NCBI GenBank assembly: GCA_019914945.1
Contig: CM034113.1
Span: 3,576,850 to 3,640,849, forward strand
Reading direction: 5' to 3'
From: Typha latifolia
Lineage: Eukaryota; Streptophyta; Magnoliopsida; Poales; Typhaceae
DNA length: 64,000 nt
In this document: piece by piece, positions 11,509 through 22,456 of the stretch
Numbering within the stretch: position 1 is the stretch's first letter
How the letters are laid out: every line of letters starts with the position of its first letter
Translations under genes and position numbers: made by a program
The notes under the pieces: model-generated
What the model was told of the DNA's origin: nothing
Seen by the model: only the letters and a program-made list of their open reading frames with translations
Databases searched by the model: none

Positions 11509-14147
11509 TGTAACAACCTATCCTTAAAAAAAATTCTACATGGGCACGACGTGGCTGGCCACAATGTGGCCGACCTCATGCCCATGCAGCTGGGCTTAGC
11601 ATAGGGGTGCCACGCACCCCCTAGCATGACTGCCGCAGCCGCTGCCAAACCCCCCCCCCCCACCGCCTCTCTCTCTCTCTCCCTCTAAATATCTCTTTCT
11701 CTCTCTCTCTCTTGTTCTCTCTCTCTCCCCCTCCCTCTACCGGTGTTGGCTGCGCGACCGCCGCCGCCGTCGTCGCCTCCACTAACACGGTTAGCCCCCT
11801 CTCTCTCCCTCTCTCTCCCTCTCTCCCTCTCTCTCCCTCTCTCTCTCTCTTGCCCAAGCTCGAGCTCGTCGAAGCCGAGCCTCCTTAATTATTATCTACT
11901 TTATTTTATATTTATTTATTTATTTAATTAGGTATTACTTCCTTAATTAATGTAGATAAATTATTTAGAAATTAATTATTTTAATAATAATGTATATTCT
12001 TCAACATGACGATTATTAATTATAATTAGTATAATTAATGATTAACTAGGTTATAAACTATTATGCATAAATATATGTAATACTTATTTTGATGTAACTA
12101 TGTATTTATATTTCTATTAGATTAATAGATAGTGTTGTAAATTATAATTATTAGATTTATGTGCTAATATTCATAATATATGCAATTTAAGTAATCTTAT
12201 CAATTTATTATATACTATCGTGTGTAGAATAAGATACTAGTCTTATTAATTAATTTATTATTTTATATAATTAAGTAAATACTATATAACTTCTAATTAA
12301 TCAAAATAGACTAAGAAATATAAATTTATTATAAATAGATCTTATCTATACTTATATCCCATTTATAATTATTTAGCTTTTACTTTATAATTATATATTT
12401 AGAATATTAAATAAAAAAAACGAACCTTTCTCCGTATATTATAACTAGCATTTTATAATAATAGTATATTATAATATTTGAATCGTACCTATAATGTGAA
12501 TCTAGTTATGTACAAAGTAAAAGAAGTGATTTTAAACCAAATAAATCTTTATATTCTACTTGAACTAATTCTAATTGGATAAACGACTAACTAATATTAC
12601 TTAAATATTTTGAGATTCCGAATTCCCTTATTTGAGATCTTGTTGACTTTGCTAGCGATGAGTGTCACTCGGTTAACTGACGGACATGAGAGATGCGTGA
12701 TTTGTGTCTTCTGATCAGACAGTGAGTAGTCTTATCCTCTAGAAGCCTTTCTCAAATTAGGTTATATTATATATTATGTGCATGCATGTTTTGGCCTCCA
12801 ATACGATTATATGATTTTATCTAGAGATGATTACAATCGAGCATATTTTATCATGCATTTGATTATGCTGATCTGAAATATGAGTACATTGGTGATATAT
12901 ATAGAAATGATTGGAGATGATTCTACTATTATGATTGTATACCGAGTTGATCTGTAGCATGAGTATGCATGTAATAGATTAGCATGAGTATGCATGTGTT
13001 GACGATACAGTTGGAGACTACATTGCATCATTTTCTCTTGATTCCTATTCCACATAAATTTTTATTATGCATTGACTTATTATCGTACTGGATATATGCA
13101 TATGATCTGTCATTTAGAAGGAAAACATGAAATGTGATTGATAGGATAGTTGATAGGAAGCGTGAGGATACCTGAGTGCGCGCGAGGGTTAGGGCGTGCC
13201 TGGAGATGATTGATCGCTCGACATAGTCGCAATTTTGTTGGCCTTACGTTTGAGGTCGTTAGTTTGTGTGCGCAACAGACATTCGGACACATGTCATTCG
13301 CTAGGACATATGTGGCGAGTTATCCTTACGAGGTTTCTATCAACTATGTGGGTGCCCGGTTTGGATGGATGTTGATACCCTAACGGGTGGCGAGTTATGA
13401 TTATATTTGAGATACTCTTACGGGTGGCGGAGTATGCTCTAAGCCTTCGGACATAATATTAAGGCCGGGTACCGGGTGTTAACTGTGCACAGTGGTCTAG
13501 TATGATAATATTATATAAAGATGTTAGTGATGATTGTGATGTAGAGAAATGCATATGAATCATATATGGTTACATTTGATATTATAGCATGGTCATGGTC
13601 GGCATGCATCATGTGCCATATTTGAGAGAGAGTTATGATGATGGTATGACATGGAGAGTTATTTATACATTGTCGAGGATTATATATATTTTATCAGTTA
13701 TGATATGACATCTATTTTTCATTTATGTATTATTGAGGAACATTCATATACATATTCATGACATGATGCTCTTTCTGATTCATATTATCCAGTACATGAT
13801 TTACTCTCTGTTTAGCATCACTGATTTGGGGTAAGGTCTATTCACTGAGCCTTTTGCTCATGACTCTCTTGTATGGGTCCTGCCAGATTATGTAGTGGTT
13901 TAATGTATATTATTGTGGATGGGGACATTCATATGTTAACATATTTATTTGGTTAATAGTATGATTTATTTGGTGATGGATTATGTGATCATGGATAGGT
14001 TAGCAGGTTTTATTTGATGATGTCATGATTATATGTGTACATGAGAGTATCTGTGCGTGACGGGCCCCACCCGACTTGTCGCGTGCGCCGCGTGTGCCGT
14101 GTGGACATGTGGGCGTGCACGTGCCCGTGCCGGGCGGGGGCATTACA
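11509..14147 (+). mobile_element. Giant solo LTR copy C (family G) with ATCTT duplication
   Basis: It begins TGTAACAACC and ends GGGGGCATTACA, flanked by perfect ATCTT repeats (11504-11508 and 14148-14152). The target is chromovirus pol, and the uninterrupted version of the site is at about 45765 (ATCTTTCTCC). It carries the family hairpin, CT tract (about 11655-11860), AT-rich middle and GC-rich end with a CACGTG box. Orientation is opposite to the host provirus. There is no internal retrotransposon sequence, so it is a solo LTR. Confidence 0.85.
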
Positions 14148-14152
14148 ATCTT

Positions 14153-15446
14153 CCTCCATTGGTTCGGGCAAGGCTGAACTCACCACATGGTTAGGCCCAA
14201 TTTGGGCATTTAATGCCAATACATGGAAGACCGGATGTATTCTGGTTCCCTTAGGTAGGTCCAGTAGGTAAGCCACTAGACCGATTCGTTGTAGCACTCG
14301 GTACGGACCATAGTACTTGTAACCGAACTTCTGGTTCAAAATTGGTCTCAATGTGGATTGCCGGTATGATTCAACTCGAACGAACACCCATTGATCCACC
14401 TCAAATTCTCGCTCACGCCGGCCCTTGTCATGAGTCTACTTCATGCGGTTTTGGACTATTGCTAGGTGAATCTTGAGTCGTCTTAATGTTTCATCTTGAT
14501 CTGCAAGTTCCAAGTCGAGTTCGGTTCTATCTCCCGCCATGAGTCTATCATAGGTACGCAATACCAGGGGAGTGCTCCCATAGACCTCCTCAAAGGGGGT
14601 CATGCCGATGCTAGAGTGATGAACGGTATTGTATGACCACTCGGCCCATGGGAGGAATTTGACCCAATCCTTTGGTCGGTCCGCCATAAAGCATCGCAAG
14701 TATTGCTCTAATTCGCAATTCACCACCTCGGTTTGGCCATCCGTCTCAAGGTGATAAGCTGAACTAAGGTTGATTTGAGTCCCTTGCAATCTGAAGAACT
14801 CAGGCCAAAACTCGCTGATGAAGATGCGATCCCAGTCTGACACGATTGTCCTAGGCATCCCATGCAAGCGCGCCACTTCCCAAACAAAAATTTTAGCAAC
14901 CTTTTTCACTGAAAACGGGTGAGACAATGCTATGAAATGAGCATATTTGCTCAGCCTATCCACCACAACAAACACCACCAATTGTCCTCAGACCTCCGAC
15001 AGCCCTTCGATGAAGTCCATCGAGATATCCTCTCAAATATGCTCAGGTATAGGTTGTGGTTGCAATAGCCTGTTGGGTTTGAGCGTCTTCGATTTGACTT
15101 ATTGGCAGATTTGGCATTCACGCACATATTTCTTCACATTCGACTTCATTGTTGTCCATATACAGTTTTGGGCTAGCCACTTGTAGGTACGTAAGACCCG
15201 TTCATGGCCTGCTATAGAAGTGTCATGGAAGTGTACCATCAATAGTCTCCGTAGCTCTTCGTTCGCGGGTACCTTGATCCGCCCGCGCTCGAGTACCAAC
15301 TCATTGCGCTCCTCGTGCTCGGGGTGGCTTGATGGATTCTCTCTTAGCTCCTCCATGAGTTGGACCAGTTCACTATCCCCTGCGTTGGCTCTTTGCAGAT
15401 CTGAGAAAAAAATGAAAAGTGGGTGCTGAGAAAGAGACGAGCTCAC
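14153..15446 (-). pseudogene. Chromovirus integrase
   Basis: The N-terminal zinc domain (HFH...H then CQIC, about 15099-15270) is followed by a catalytic core at 14436-14981 with the three expected acidic positions: Asp in VVVDRLSKYAHF, Asp in VSDWDRIF and Glu in TDGQTEVVN. An SYNTVHHSSIGMTPFE region follows, as in plant gypsy integrases. The C-terminal part (14153-14399) has the FGYKYYGPYRVL motif that precedes the chromodomain. The reading frame breaks near 15000 and near 14430, so it cannot make a full protein. The enzyme would insert the element cDNA into host DNA. Confidence 0.85.
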
Positions 15447-15469
15447 TTACGTCCCTTGCACTTGGAAGT

Positions 15470-17335
15470 TCAATCAGTTGTTGATTTCCATCCAGCAACA
15501 CTATTTGGTCATTCCTCTAAAATGTCATTGAGAGGTTTGTAAAGTCAAATGTCACGGGCCCCAAGCTTCGAAGCCATTGAGTCCCCAAAATAATATCGGC
15601 ATCTCGCAAGGCCAACGGATATAGATCCAATGTGAAAGTTTCGCCTTACACCTTCAATTCCACATCTCCACAAATAAAATCCGCTCATAATGTGGTGCCA
15701 TCTCCAATCGTCACATCAAACCCTTCTGTGGGTTCATACTCGAGCCCAATCTTCTTAAGGAGTCTCTTGTTAATAAAGTTGTGGGTGGATCTGGTGTCGA
15801 TTAAGATTCTCACTGTGATTTTTTTGACTACACCATTCACCCATATAGTCTTTGGCGCGGCTGTCCCTAAATAGCCGTGGAGGGAGATTTCGGCTATCAT
15901 GTCCTCCACGTGTTGCTCCTCAGCTACTTCTTCTTGATGTCCAGACACACCTGTATTTTCAGCTGCAAACTCATCCTCCACATCCTCCAATCCATCTATT
16001 AGCATCACCGATCCCATTGGTTTAGCGCAGCGATGCTTGGGTACAAACTTCTCATCACAACGAAAGCATAGGCATTTGGCTCTTCGTTCCTCCACTTGAG
16101 TAGGTGTGAGTGATCGTCCCAGATCTCTAGGTGCGTACTTCACATCTTCAGATGGCTTCAAGGGTGCTCGAGGAGGCACCATTGCAACAGTAGTCCTTGG
16201 TACGCCGGTAATATTTTCCGCCGCTATGGTTGGTTGAGCTTGATTGCGGCTTCCTTGGCTCATCCACTGTTTCAGGTGTAACTTTATGGCCCTATGTTTG
16301 TCTTCCATGAGCACTGTATCTTTGAAAGCCTCCTTTAAGGTTCTAGGCCTTAAAGCCCTCACATTGTTGTATGTCTCCCCGCAGCCCGGAGATGAAGGTG
16401 CTATGAAGTTGTTGATCCGTCCATAAGGCAAGACATCTGCTACTTATCCTCTCAAATTCTTCTTGGTATGCTCCAACCGTGGTCTTTTGCACCCTCTTTG
16501 AGAGGAGAGCATCGAAGTCTTCATACCCCGACGCTCCAAATCGCCGCGTGATATCAGCACAACATTCAGCCCAAGTTTCGATAGCCTCATTGGCATTGGC
16601 AACTCGAAACCAATGAAGCACCGCATCTTCAAGGTGGAAGCTCGCAAGAATCACCTTGTATTCTTCCACCGTACCTTGGTATACAAAGAATTGCTCCGCC
16701 CTATACAACAAATCGATTAGATCGCCACCTTTGAACTTGGGAATTCAAGATCATGATTTGTCCACGGATGTCGTTGTCTCGTTTCGGATCATGTCCAAGT
16801 CCTTGTCTACCTGGAGGAGGATGCACCATGAAGGGTTGATGATCCCTCCTTCGGTTTTGATTAACTCGCCGTGGTTCCGAATCATATTGACTCGCTCATG
16901 GATCTTGATCTCCAAGGTGATCTCCATAGTGGTTCACTCGTCGAATGGGTTCACCTGCAACTGGCCCTGGTGGAACTCTCCTTGCTTGTCTTTGCCCATA
17001 GGGTGGTGGCAGCAGCGGCTCTCGTGGTTGCAAATTCTGAACCGGTGGTAGTGGGTTCATGGGAGTGGACTTACGTCGTGGAGTCGATGGTGCATTCCCA
17101 TTCGCCATTGCTTCCTTGTCGCCCGTAATTCCCGCATCATCTCCATCATCATCTAGTTGTTGATTGCTATTTGTTCGGAAAGAGACCCCAACATGGCTTG
17201 AACACTAGGTTCTTCCATATTCCGATTAGATCGGGCGGTTCCGTGGGTGGAAGTCCCCGCAACCATTTCCTTCTCTATTGGGAGAATCTCTTCTTCATCA
17301 TCTCGCTGTGCAGTCATGGCTCTGGTTGTCGTCAT
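15470..17335 (-). pseudogene. Chromovirus gag and protease (RT-RNase H deleted after it)
   Basis: The start is ATG at 17335 (MTTTRAMTAQ). An amber codon interrupts the frame after about 60 codons, and the frame shifts again near 17100. The Gag core lies at 16343-16711 (YRAEQFF, LHWF, WAECCADITRRFG). A zinc knuckle CFRCDEKFVPKHRC lies near 16040-16085. The protease is near 15770-15800, where the catalytic D-T-G reads D-T-R (ILIDTRSTHNF). After the protease the sequence passes within about 200 bp into the linker that normally precedes integrase, so the whole RT and RNase H region (more than 1 kb) has been deleted. Gag would form the particle and protease would process it; neither is intact here. 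Confidence 0.85.
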
Positions 17336-17360
17336 AAGAAGTGCGTGTCTAAGGAACGGT

Positions 17361-17373
17361 GGCTCTAATACCA
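17361..17373 (-). other. Primer-binding site for initiator-Met tRNA
   Basis: On the minus strand TGGTATTAGAGCC, one mismatch from the standard site, lies 3 bases inside the 5' LTR edge. Confidence 0.8.
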
Positions 17374-17376
17374 GCG

Positions 17377-18310
17377 TGATACGATCTCCCATTTTAACTA
17401 AGATTCGATCTCTTTCAATTCTCAAATCTATACTGATTCTGGCATGGAACTTTGTAAATAGATCCCGAAAAATACCATGTGAAATTTGGATATGTTGTAG
17501 CCCCAGAAAAGAGCTTTCCAACAAATCAAATTTCATGCAGATCGGATGTGGGGATCTTGAGATATTATTCGATTAGTGGACGAATGTCAGAGGGTTTAAT
17601 TAGAATCCGTGGATGGAGGCACGAGATCCTAGGATGATGGTGGTTAGAGGTGGACCGGCATTAATGGGGTGACACCGGTGAAAAGTGATGGTGGAAGGGT
17701 TATGGTTGATGGAAGGGTTAGGGCAAGTGTTGGGTAGATTAGAAGAAGGGGGAGGAGAGAGCCACCCCTAAGGGACTAGGGTGATTGGCCGGTCGAGGGA
17801 GATTAGAAGCGGCATCGCCGGGGATTGAGAAAACGAGAGCGAAGAAGACGAAGGAGGCAAGACAAAACTCAATTCTTCAATTATGACTCTATGGTTGCTA
17901 TCCCCATCCTTTAGAGGCAAACCAAACAATTCAAAATTAACCCTAAATAATACGTTATCGCCGATCACGTTCAAACACGCCCGCTCGCGTTCGAATGCAC
18001 CTAGTTCGCTCTTCTCTGGATTTGCGAACGCGATGCAGGCGTTCGAACGTGTGACCGAACACACCTGTTTCCCACTTCTCTGGATTTACGAACGCGATAC
18101 AGGCGTTCACAATGCGTTCGAATGCACAATTCTCACTCTCTGGACGTGATGCAGGCGTTCACAACTGCGTTTGAATGCACTCCACCTGCGTTCGAACGCG
18201 ACTTATAGAAAACTTATTTTCTTAGGAATTAAACATTAAAACAAGAAACAAAGACACCCCTAAAATGAATCCATGCTCGAGACGACATCGGTGAAGTCCG
18301 AATCGTATCA
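17377..18310 (-). mobile_element. 5' LTR of the family V chromovirus
   Basis: TGATACGATCTCCC at the left and GAATCGTATCA at the right share a 9-base inverted terminus. The right third (about 17960-18200) has repeated GCGTTCGAACGC-type words alternating with TTCTCTGGATTTGCGAACG and GCAGGCGTTCAC phrases. It is longer (934 bp) than other family V LTRs because this motif block is expanded. Confidence 0.85.
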
Positions 18311-18972
18311 AAGGGACTAGGGTGAGTGGCCAATCGAGGGAGGCTAGAGGTAGCGGCGCTATGTGATGGCTGCTGCCGTGGGAGGCTAGAGGTGGCGGCG
18401 CCATGTGATGGCTGCTGCCGTGGGAGGAGGGAACGAGAGGGAAGGAGAAGAAGATTAGGGCAAGAAACTTAATTCATTGATCATCCTCTTTTTGGTTGCC
18501 ATCCACACCTTAAGAGGCTAACCAAACAAGCCAAAAATGATAATTATTAACCCTAAAAATAGTAGATTTTTGCCGACCATGTTCGAACGCACAAATTGCA
18601 TTCTCTTGTCGATGCAAACGTATACAGGCGTTCGCACGCGGGCATTTGAACGGGGTCGAGCGCATTTGAACAAGGTCGAGCGTGTTCAAACGAGGTCGAG
18701 CGCGTTCGAACGAGGTCGAGCGCGTTCGAATGAGGTCGAGCGCGTTTGAACGAGGTCAAGCGCATTCGAATGCACAATTTGCATTCTCTATCGATGTGAA
18801 CGTTTGTAGGCGTTCATAAGGGCGTTTCGCAAGGGCGTTCGAATACACCCCTCCCACATTTGAACACAAAGAAACCTTATTTTTCTCTGAATTAGATAAC
18901 TAACACAATAATAAAAGACTTCCGTAAGGTGTATCCATACTCGAGATGACTCGGTGAAGTCCAAATCACATC
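18311..18972 (-). mobile_element. Right half of the split family V LTR
   Basis: It resumes the LTR broken at 10836 after the AAGGG duplication and runs to AAATCACATC. It contains a local duplication of the GAGGCTAGAGGTGGCGGCG segment (about 18338-18425) and the 20-bp minisatellite at 18641-18773. Confidence 0.75.
18641..18773. repeat. 20-bp minisatellite, about 6.6 copies
   Basis: Unit CGCGTTCGAACGAGGTCGAG repeats with exact 20-base spacing from 18641. Early copies have TTTGAA in place of TTCGAA. It is built on the same TTCGAA core as the LTR palindromes. Confidence 0.9.
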
Positions 18973-19107
18973 TAATACGATTTGGACTTCACTGATGTCA
19001 TCTTAAGCATGGATATACTTTAGAAGTGTCTATTATTATTGTTTTGGTATTTAATTTATAGAAAAACAAATTTTCTATATGTCGCGTTCGAACGAGGGTG
19101 GAGTGCT
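18972..19107 (+). mobile_element. Inverted family V LTR end (tail-to-tail palindrome)
   Basis: TAATACGATTTGGACTTCAC is the reverse complement of the LTR end just to its left. The two copies form an inverted repeat centred near 18972 with arms of roughly 130 bases. The fragment stops at about 19107, where a different LTR start (TGATGGGTTC) begins. Confidence 0.75.
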
Positions 19108-19392
19108 GATGGGTTCTTGTACCAAAAGATCGGCTACGGAACAATTCCTTAAGATCTGAATTTATTGTAGAAAGTAGTCCACGCAACCGTGCGAAAATAT
19201 TGGTCTGATATTCTCCTACAGTCAGAAAATTATGAAACTAATTGGATTAGATTCATAACTTCCTAATCTACAACTTTTGTATTTATGCCATTTGTAGATT
19301 CTAACAAAACGGACAAAAATACAAAATAACATGGGTGATGATGGTGGTGACGAGTGGAGTGAACGTTAGAGTTATGGATTATGTTAGGGTCC
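19108..19392 (-). mobile_element. Family V subtype-b LTR fragment
   Basis: It begins TGATGGGTTCTTGTACCAAA and follows the same order of sequence as the complete subtype-b LTR at 48750-49625 (TGATGGGTTAAGGTACC, then TCAGTCCGTGC-like and TATTCTCCTA blocks). It is cut off at about 19392 by Sirevirus gag sequence. Confidence 0.65.
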
Positions 19393-20932
19393 TAATCTTC
19401 CTTTTGTATACATACAGAAACGAAGACAGTTTTATTATTATTTGAATTACTAGTGTATCTATCACCATACCTGTCTTTTCTAGAGATTTGAGCCTTTAGA
19501 ATCTCGTCAAGTTTGTTCTTCCCTTTTAGAAATGTCACTTCCTCATTCAGTCGCTCTAGTTCAATTTCATCAGCCTTCATTTTATTTTTTGCATTGTCAA
19601 GTTGTTCAGAAAGGTCTTTGACACGTTCAAGTTCCAATTTGTACTTCTCCTCAAATTGAATTCTTTCAAGTTCGATTACCTTGAGTCGTTGATGTAGTCT
19701 AAGTTGCTTTTCTTGAGTTTAAACGACTCCAGGTACAGGTCATTATATGTCTTATATATTTCAGATTCATCTTATTCAGCTGGTAACATATCCTGATCAT
19801 CTGTACTATCAGTATCAACAGCGGAATCAATTTTAAGTAGAGAAGAGGCAAAAGCAACAAAGTTTTCTTCGTCTTTTCCAGAATCATCATCAGATTCATC
19901 TGAGTCATCCCAAGTAACTTTCATAGCTTTACCCTTCTTCTTAAGACGATTAGGGCATTCTTGTGCTATGTGTCCAAAATCAGAATATTCAAAACATCGA
20001 ACTTTATTCTCAGAATTCTTATTTTTCTATTTGACACTGTTTTTACTCACACCTATATTCGAACTCGCAGTATTCTTCTTTTTCACAAAGGCTTTGCTTT
20101 TCTCAAGTTTTTCAGCATTCAAGTTGTTTGGCATCTGAAAGAATTTAATAAACTTTTTGACGAACATGGCCAACATCTCAACATCTAAATCACCTTCATC
20201 ATCAGACTCCTCTATAATTTCTTCAACTATGGATAGAGCAATCCTTTTGGACTTCCTCGGTTTTGAAAGACTGGACTCAAATGTTTGTAGATTTCCTACC
20301 AATTGTTCAATTTTCATAGAATCGATGTCCTTACTTTCCTCAATAGCTATAACTTTCGCTTGAAACCTCTCTGGAAGAGATCTAAGGATCTTACGGACAA
20401 TTCTATTTTTAGGAATTTTCTCTCATAGGTTGAAACTGGACTTGACTATATCACTCAGCTTTGCATAGAACTCATCAAATGTCTCATTCTCCTCCATACG
20501 TAGAGTTTCAAAACTAGTAGTCAACCTCTGAAGTTTCGAAAGTTTTACAGCCATAGTTCCTTCGTGAGTAGTTTCTAAGATCGTCCAAGCTTCTTTTGCT
20601 ATCTCACAAGTAGAAATTCTTCTAAATTCTTCCGAGGAAACATAAAAATTGCATTTATTGCCTTGCTATTCCATCCAACTTTTTTATAATCTGTCCTATC
20701 CCATGACTCTATCAGTTTTTCAGCAAGTTTATCATCCACCATGTATGTTGGTGGACTTCAACCGTTCATAATGGCAAACCATACTCGTTCATCTATAGAC
20801 TTCAAATAAGCTCTAATCCTAGCTTTCCAATATCCATAATTTGATCCATCTAAGATAGGAGGTCTAATAGATGATGGTCCATCTCTATAAAAATCCATGC
20901 CTATCTGATCTCTCTCAAAGAGTGAGAGAACT
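19393..20932 (-). pseudogene. Sirevirus-like (Ty1/copia) gag
   Basis: The N-terminus (about 20899, MDFYRDGPSS, then RPPILDGSNYGYWKARIRAYLKSIDE) matches the start of SIRE/Maximus-type Gag. A middle Gag region with several stops follows (about 20320-20757), then the KIEQLVGNLQTFE segment (20027-20317). The zinc knuckle CFEYSDFGHIAQEC near 19960-20000 has lost its second Cys to Tyr. An acidic linker and a coiled-coil rich in Leu, Glu and Lys (19392-19637) complete it. Gag would package element RNA. This copy is dead. Its 5' neighbours are a primer-binding site and a truncated LTR. Confidence 0.8.
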
Positions 20933-20933
20933 T

Positions 20934-20945
20934 GCTTTGATACCA
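20934..20945 (-). other. Primer-binding site of Sirevirus-like element
   Basis: On the minus strand TGGTATCAAAGC follows the LTR terminus by two bases. It is complementary to initiator-Met tRNA with one mismatch. Confidence 0.75.
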
Positions 20946-20947
20946 AT

Positions 20948-21104
20948 TGAAAAACCCCTAGACACAACTATATATCTAAATACTAGGCAATGATATCACT
21001 CGTTCGCTTATGTAAAAGTCCGTAAAAATATTAGGAACGAAAGAAGAGATGAACGCCAAGATTTTAACGTGGAAAAACCCAAACGGGAAAAAACCACGGA
21101 TCCA
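20948..21104 (-). mobile_element. Sirevirus LTR 3' end, truncated
   Basis: TGAAAAACCCCTAGACAC... matches the first about 155 bases of the complete copia LTR at 22457. It stops at GGATCCA near 21104 and jumps into internal coding sequence, with a few bases shared at the junction. Confidence 0.75.
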
Positions 21105-22456
21105 CCATGATCTAGAATAGTACAATCATTTTTGGAGAATTTTACCTCATACTCTTCATCACAAAATTGACTGATACTCAGAAAATTTGCTTTCAATCCC
21201 TTAACATAAAGAACATTTTTAAGAATAGGAACCCCGGAGAACTTACATTTCCTTTACCTATTACCTTCGATGAATTATCATCTCCGAATGTCACAATTCC
21301 TCCTTCATGTTTTTCAAGATTAGAAAATAACGACTTATCACCCGACATATGTCTTGAACAGCTACTGTCTAAATACCACAAATCCGAATTTAAAACTTTC
21401 AAAGCTGTATGCACAACATAACATTTCAAATCACTTTTCTTGACCCATATGGCCTTTGTTTTTATCCCATAAATGAAAGCAGTTCTAGGTTTTTGCAAAA
21501 ATTTGCAATGAGGTCGAATATGCTCTAGAATGCCGCAATGATAGCATGTCGGAACAAACCATTTTCTACTCACCTTTTGTCGAGGAGTGTGACTAAAGTT
21601 TACCTTTGGTGCCGTTGACGATTCACCAGTTTGTAGATTCACCTTCAGTTTAGAATCATTCATCCAGGATTGCTTTGTAAATGCAGTTGATGACTTCAGA
21701 TATTCTTCCTTTTGTATACCTATAGAAACGAAGACAGTTTTATTATTATTTGAATTACTAGTGTATCCAACACCATACCTGTCTTTTTCAGAGATCTAAG
21801 CCTTTAGAATCTCATCAAGTTTGTTCTTCCTTTTTAGAAATGTCACTTTCTTATTCAGTCGCTCTAGATCAATTTCATCAGCCTTCATTTTATTTTTTGC
21901 ATTGTCAAGTTGTTTAGAAAGGTTTTTGACACGTTCAAGTTCCAATTTGTACTTCTCCTCAAATTGAATTCTTTCAAGTTCGATTACCTTGAGTCGTTGA
22001 AGTAGTCTAAGATTGCTTTTCTTGAGTTTAAACGACTCCATGTACAGGTCACTATATGCCTTTTGAATTTCAGATTCATCTTCCTCACTGTGGTAACATA
22101 TCTTGATTATCTGTACTATCAGTATCAACAACAGAATCAATATTAATTAGATAAGAGGCAAAAGCAACAAAGTTTTCTTCGTCTTTTCCAGAATCATCAT
22201 TAGATTCATCTGAGTCATCCCAAGTAACTTTCATAGCTTTACCCTTTTTCTTAAGGCGATTAGGGCATTCTTGTGCTATGTGTCCAAAACCAAAACATTC
22301 AAAACATCAAACTTTATTCTCAGAATTCTTATTTTTCTATTTGACATTGTTGTTGCTCACACCTATATTCGAACTCGCAGTATTCTTCTTTTTCACAAAG
22401 GCTTTGCTTTTCTCAAGTTTTTCAGCATTCAACTTGTTTGGCTTCCGAAAGAATTT
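21105..22456 (-). pseudogene. Sirevirus-like gag C-terminus, protease and pre-integrase fragment
   Basis: In coding order: an intact first zinc knuckle (CFECFGFGHIAQEC, near 22270-22310), the coiled-coil (21796-22140), a second zinc knuckle CYHCGILEHIRPHC (near 21540), the protease site WYLDSSCSRHMSG (near 21340, usually DSG) and the pre-integrase motif ANFLSISQFCDE (21130-21196). Both ends are abrupt: the left runs into an LTR piece, and the right stops inside gag where a complete LTR (22457) begins. It is a fragment of another copy that was hit by insertion and deletion. Confidence 0.8.

Larger units (their letters stand above)
10837..18310 (-). mobile_element. Family V chromovirus provirus with AAGGG target duplication
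   Basis: A minus-strand Ty3/gypsy element with, in transcription order: 5' LTR (17377-18310), primer-binding site (17361-17373), gag and protease (about 15470-17335), integrase (14436-15446), a chromodomain-like tail (about 11330-11503), a polypurine tract, and an abnormal 3' LTR (10837-11314). It is flanked by AAGGG direct repeats (10832-10836 and 18311-18315). RT and RNase H are missing. A giant solo LTR (11509-14147) interrupts the integrase-chromodomain junction, so without it the provirus would be about 4.8 kb. Stops, frameshifts and a damaged protease site show it is inactive. Confidence 0.85.

Noticed and set aside
17960..18200. Heat-shock elements in the TTCGAA words
   Set aside because: Heat-shock elements need GAA and TTC blocks two bases apart. 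Here TTC and GAA are directly joined and the next block is four or more bases away.
17960..18200. tRNA or tRNA-derived SINE suggested by GTTCGAAC
   Set aside because: No A box at the right distance, no cloverleaf and no oligo-A or Pol III terminator. Only the B-box-like core is present.
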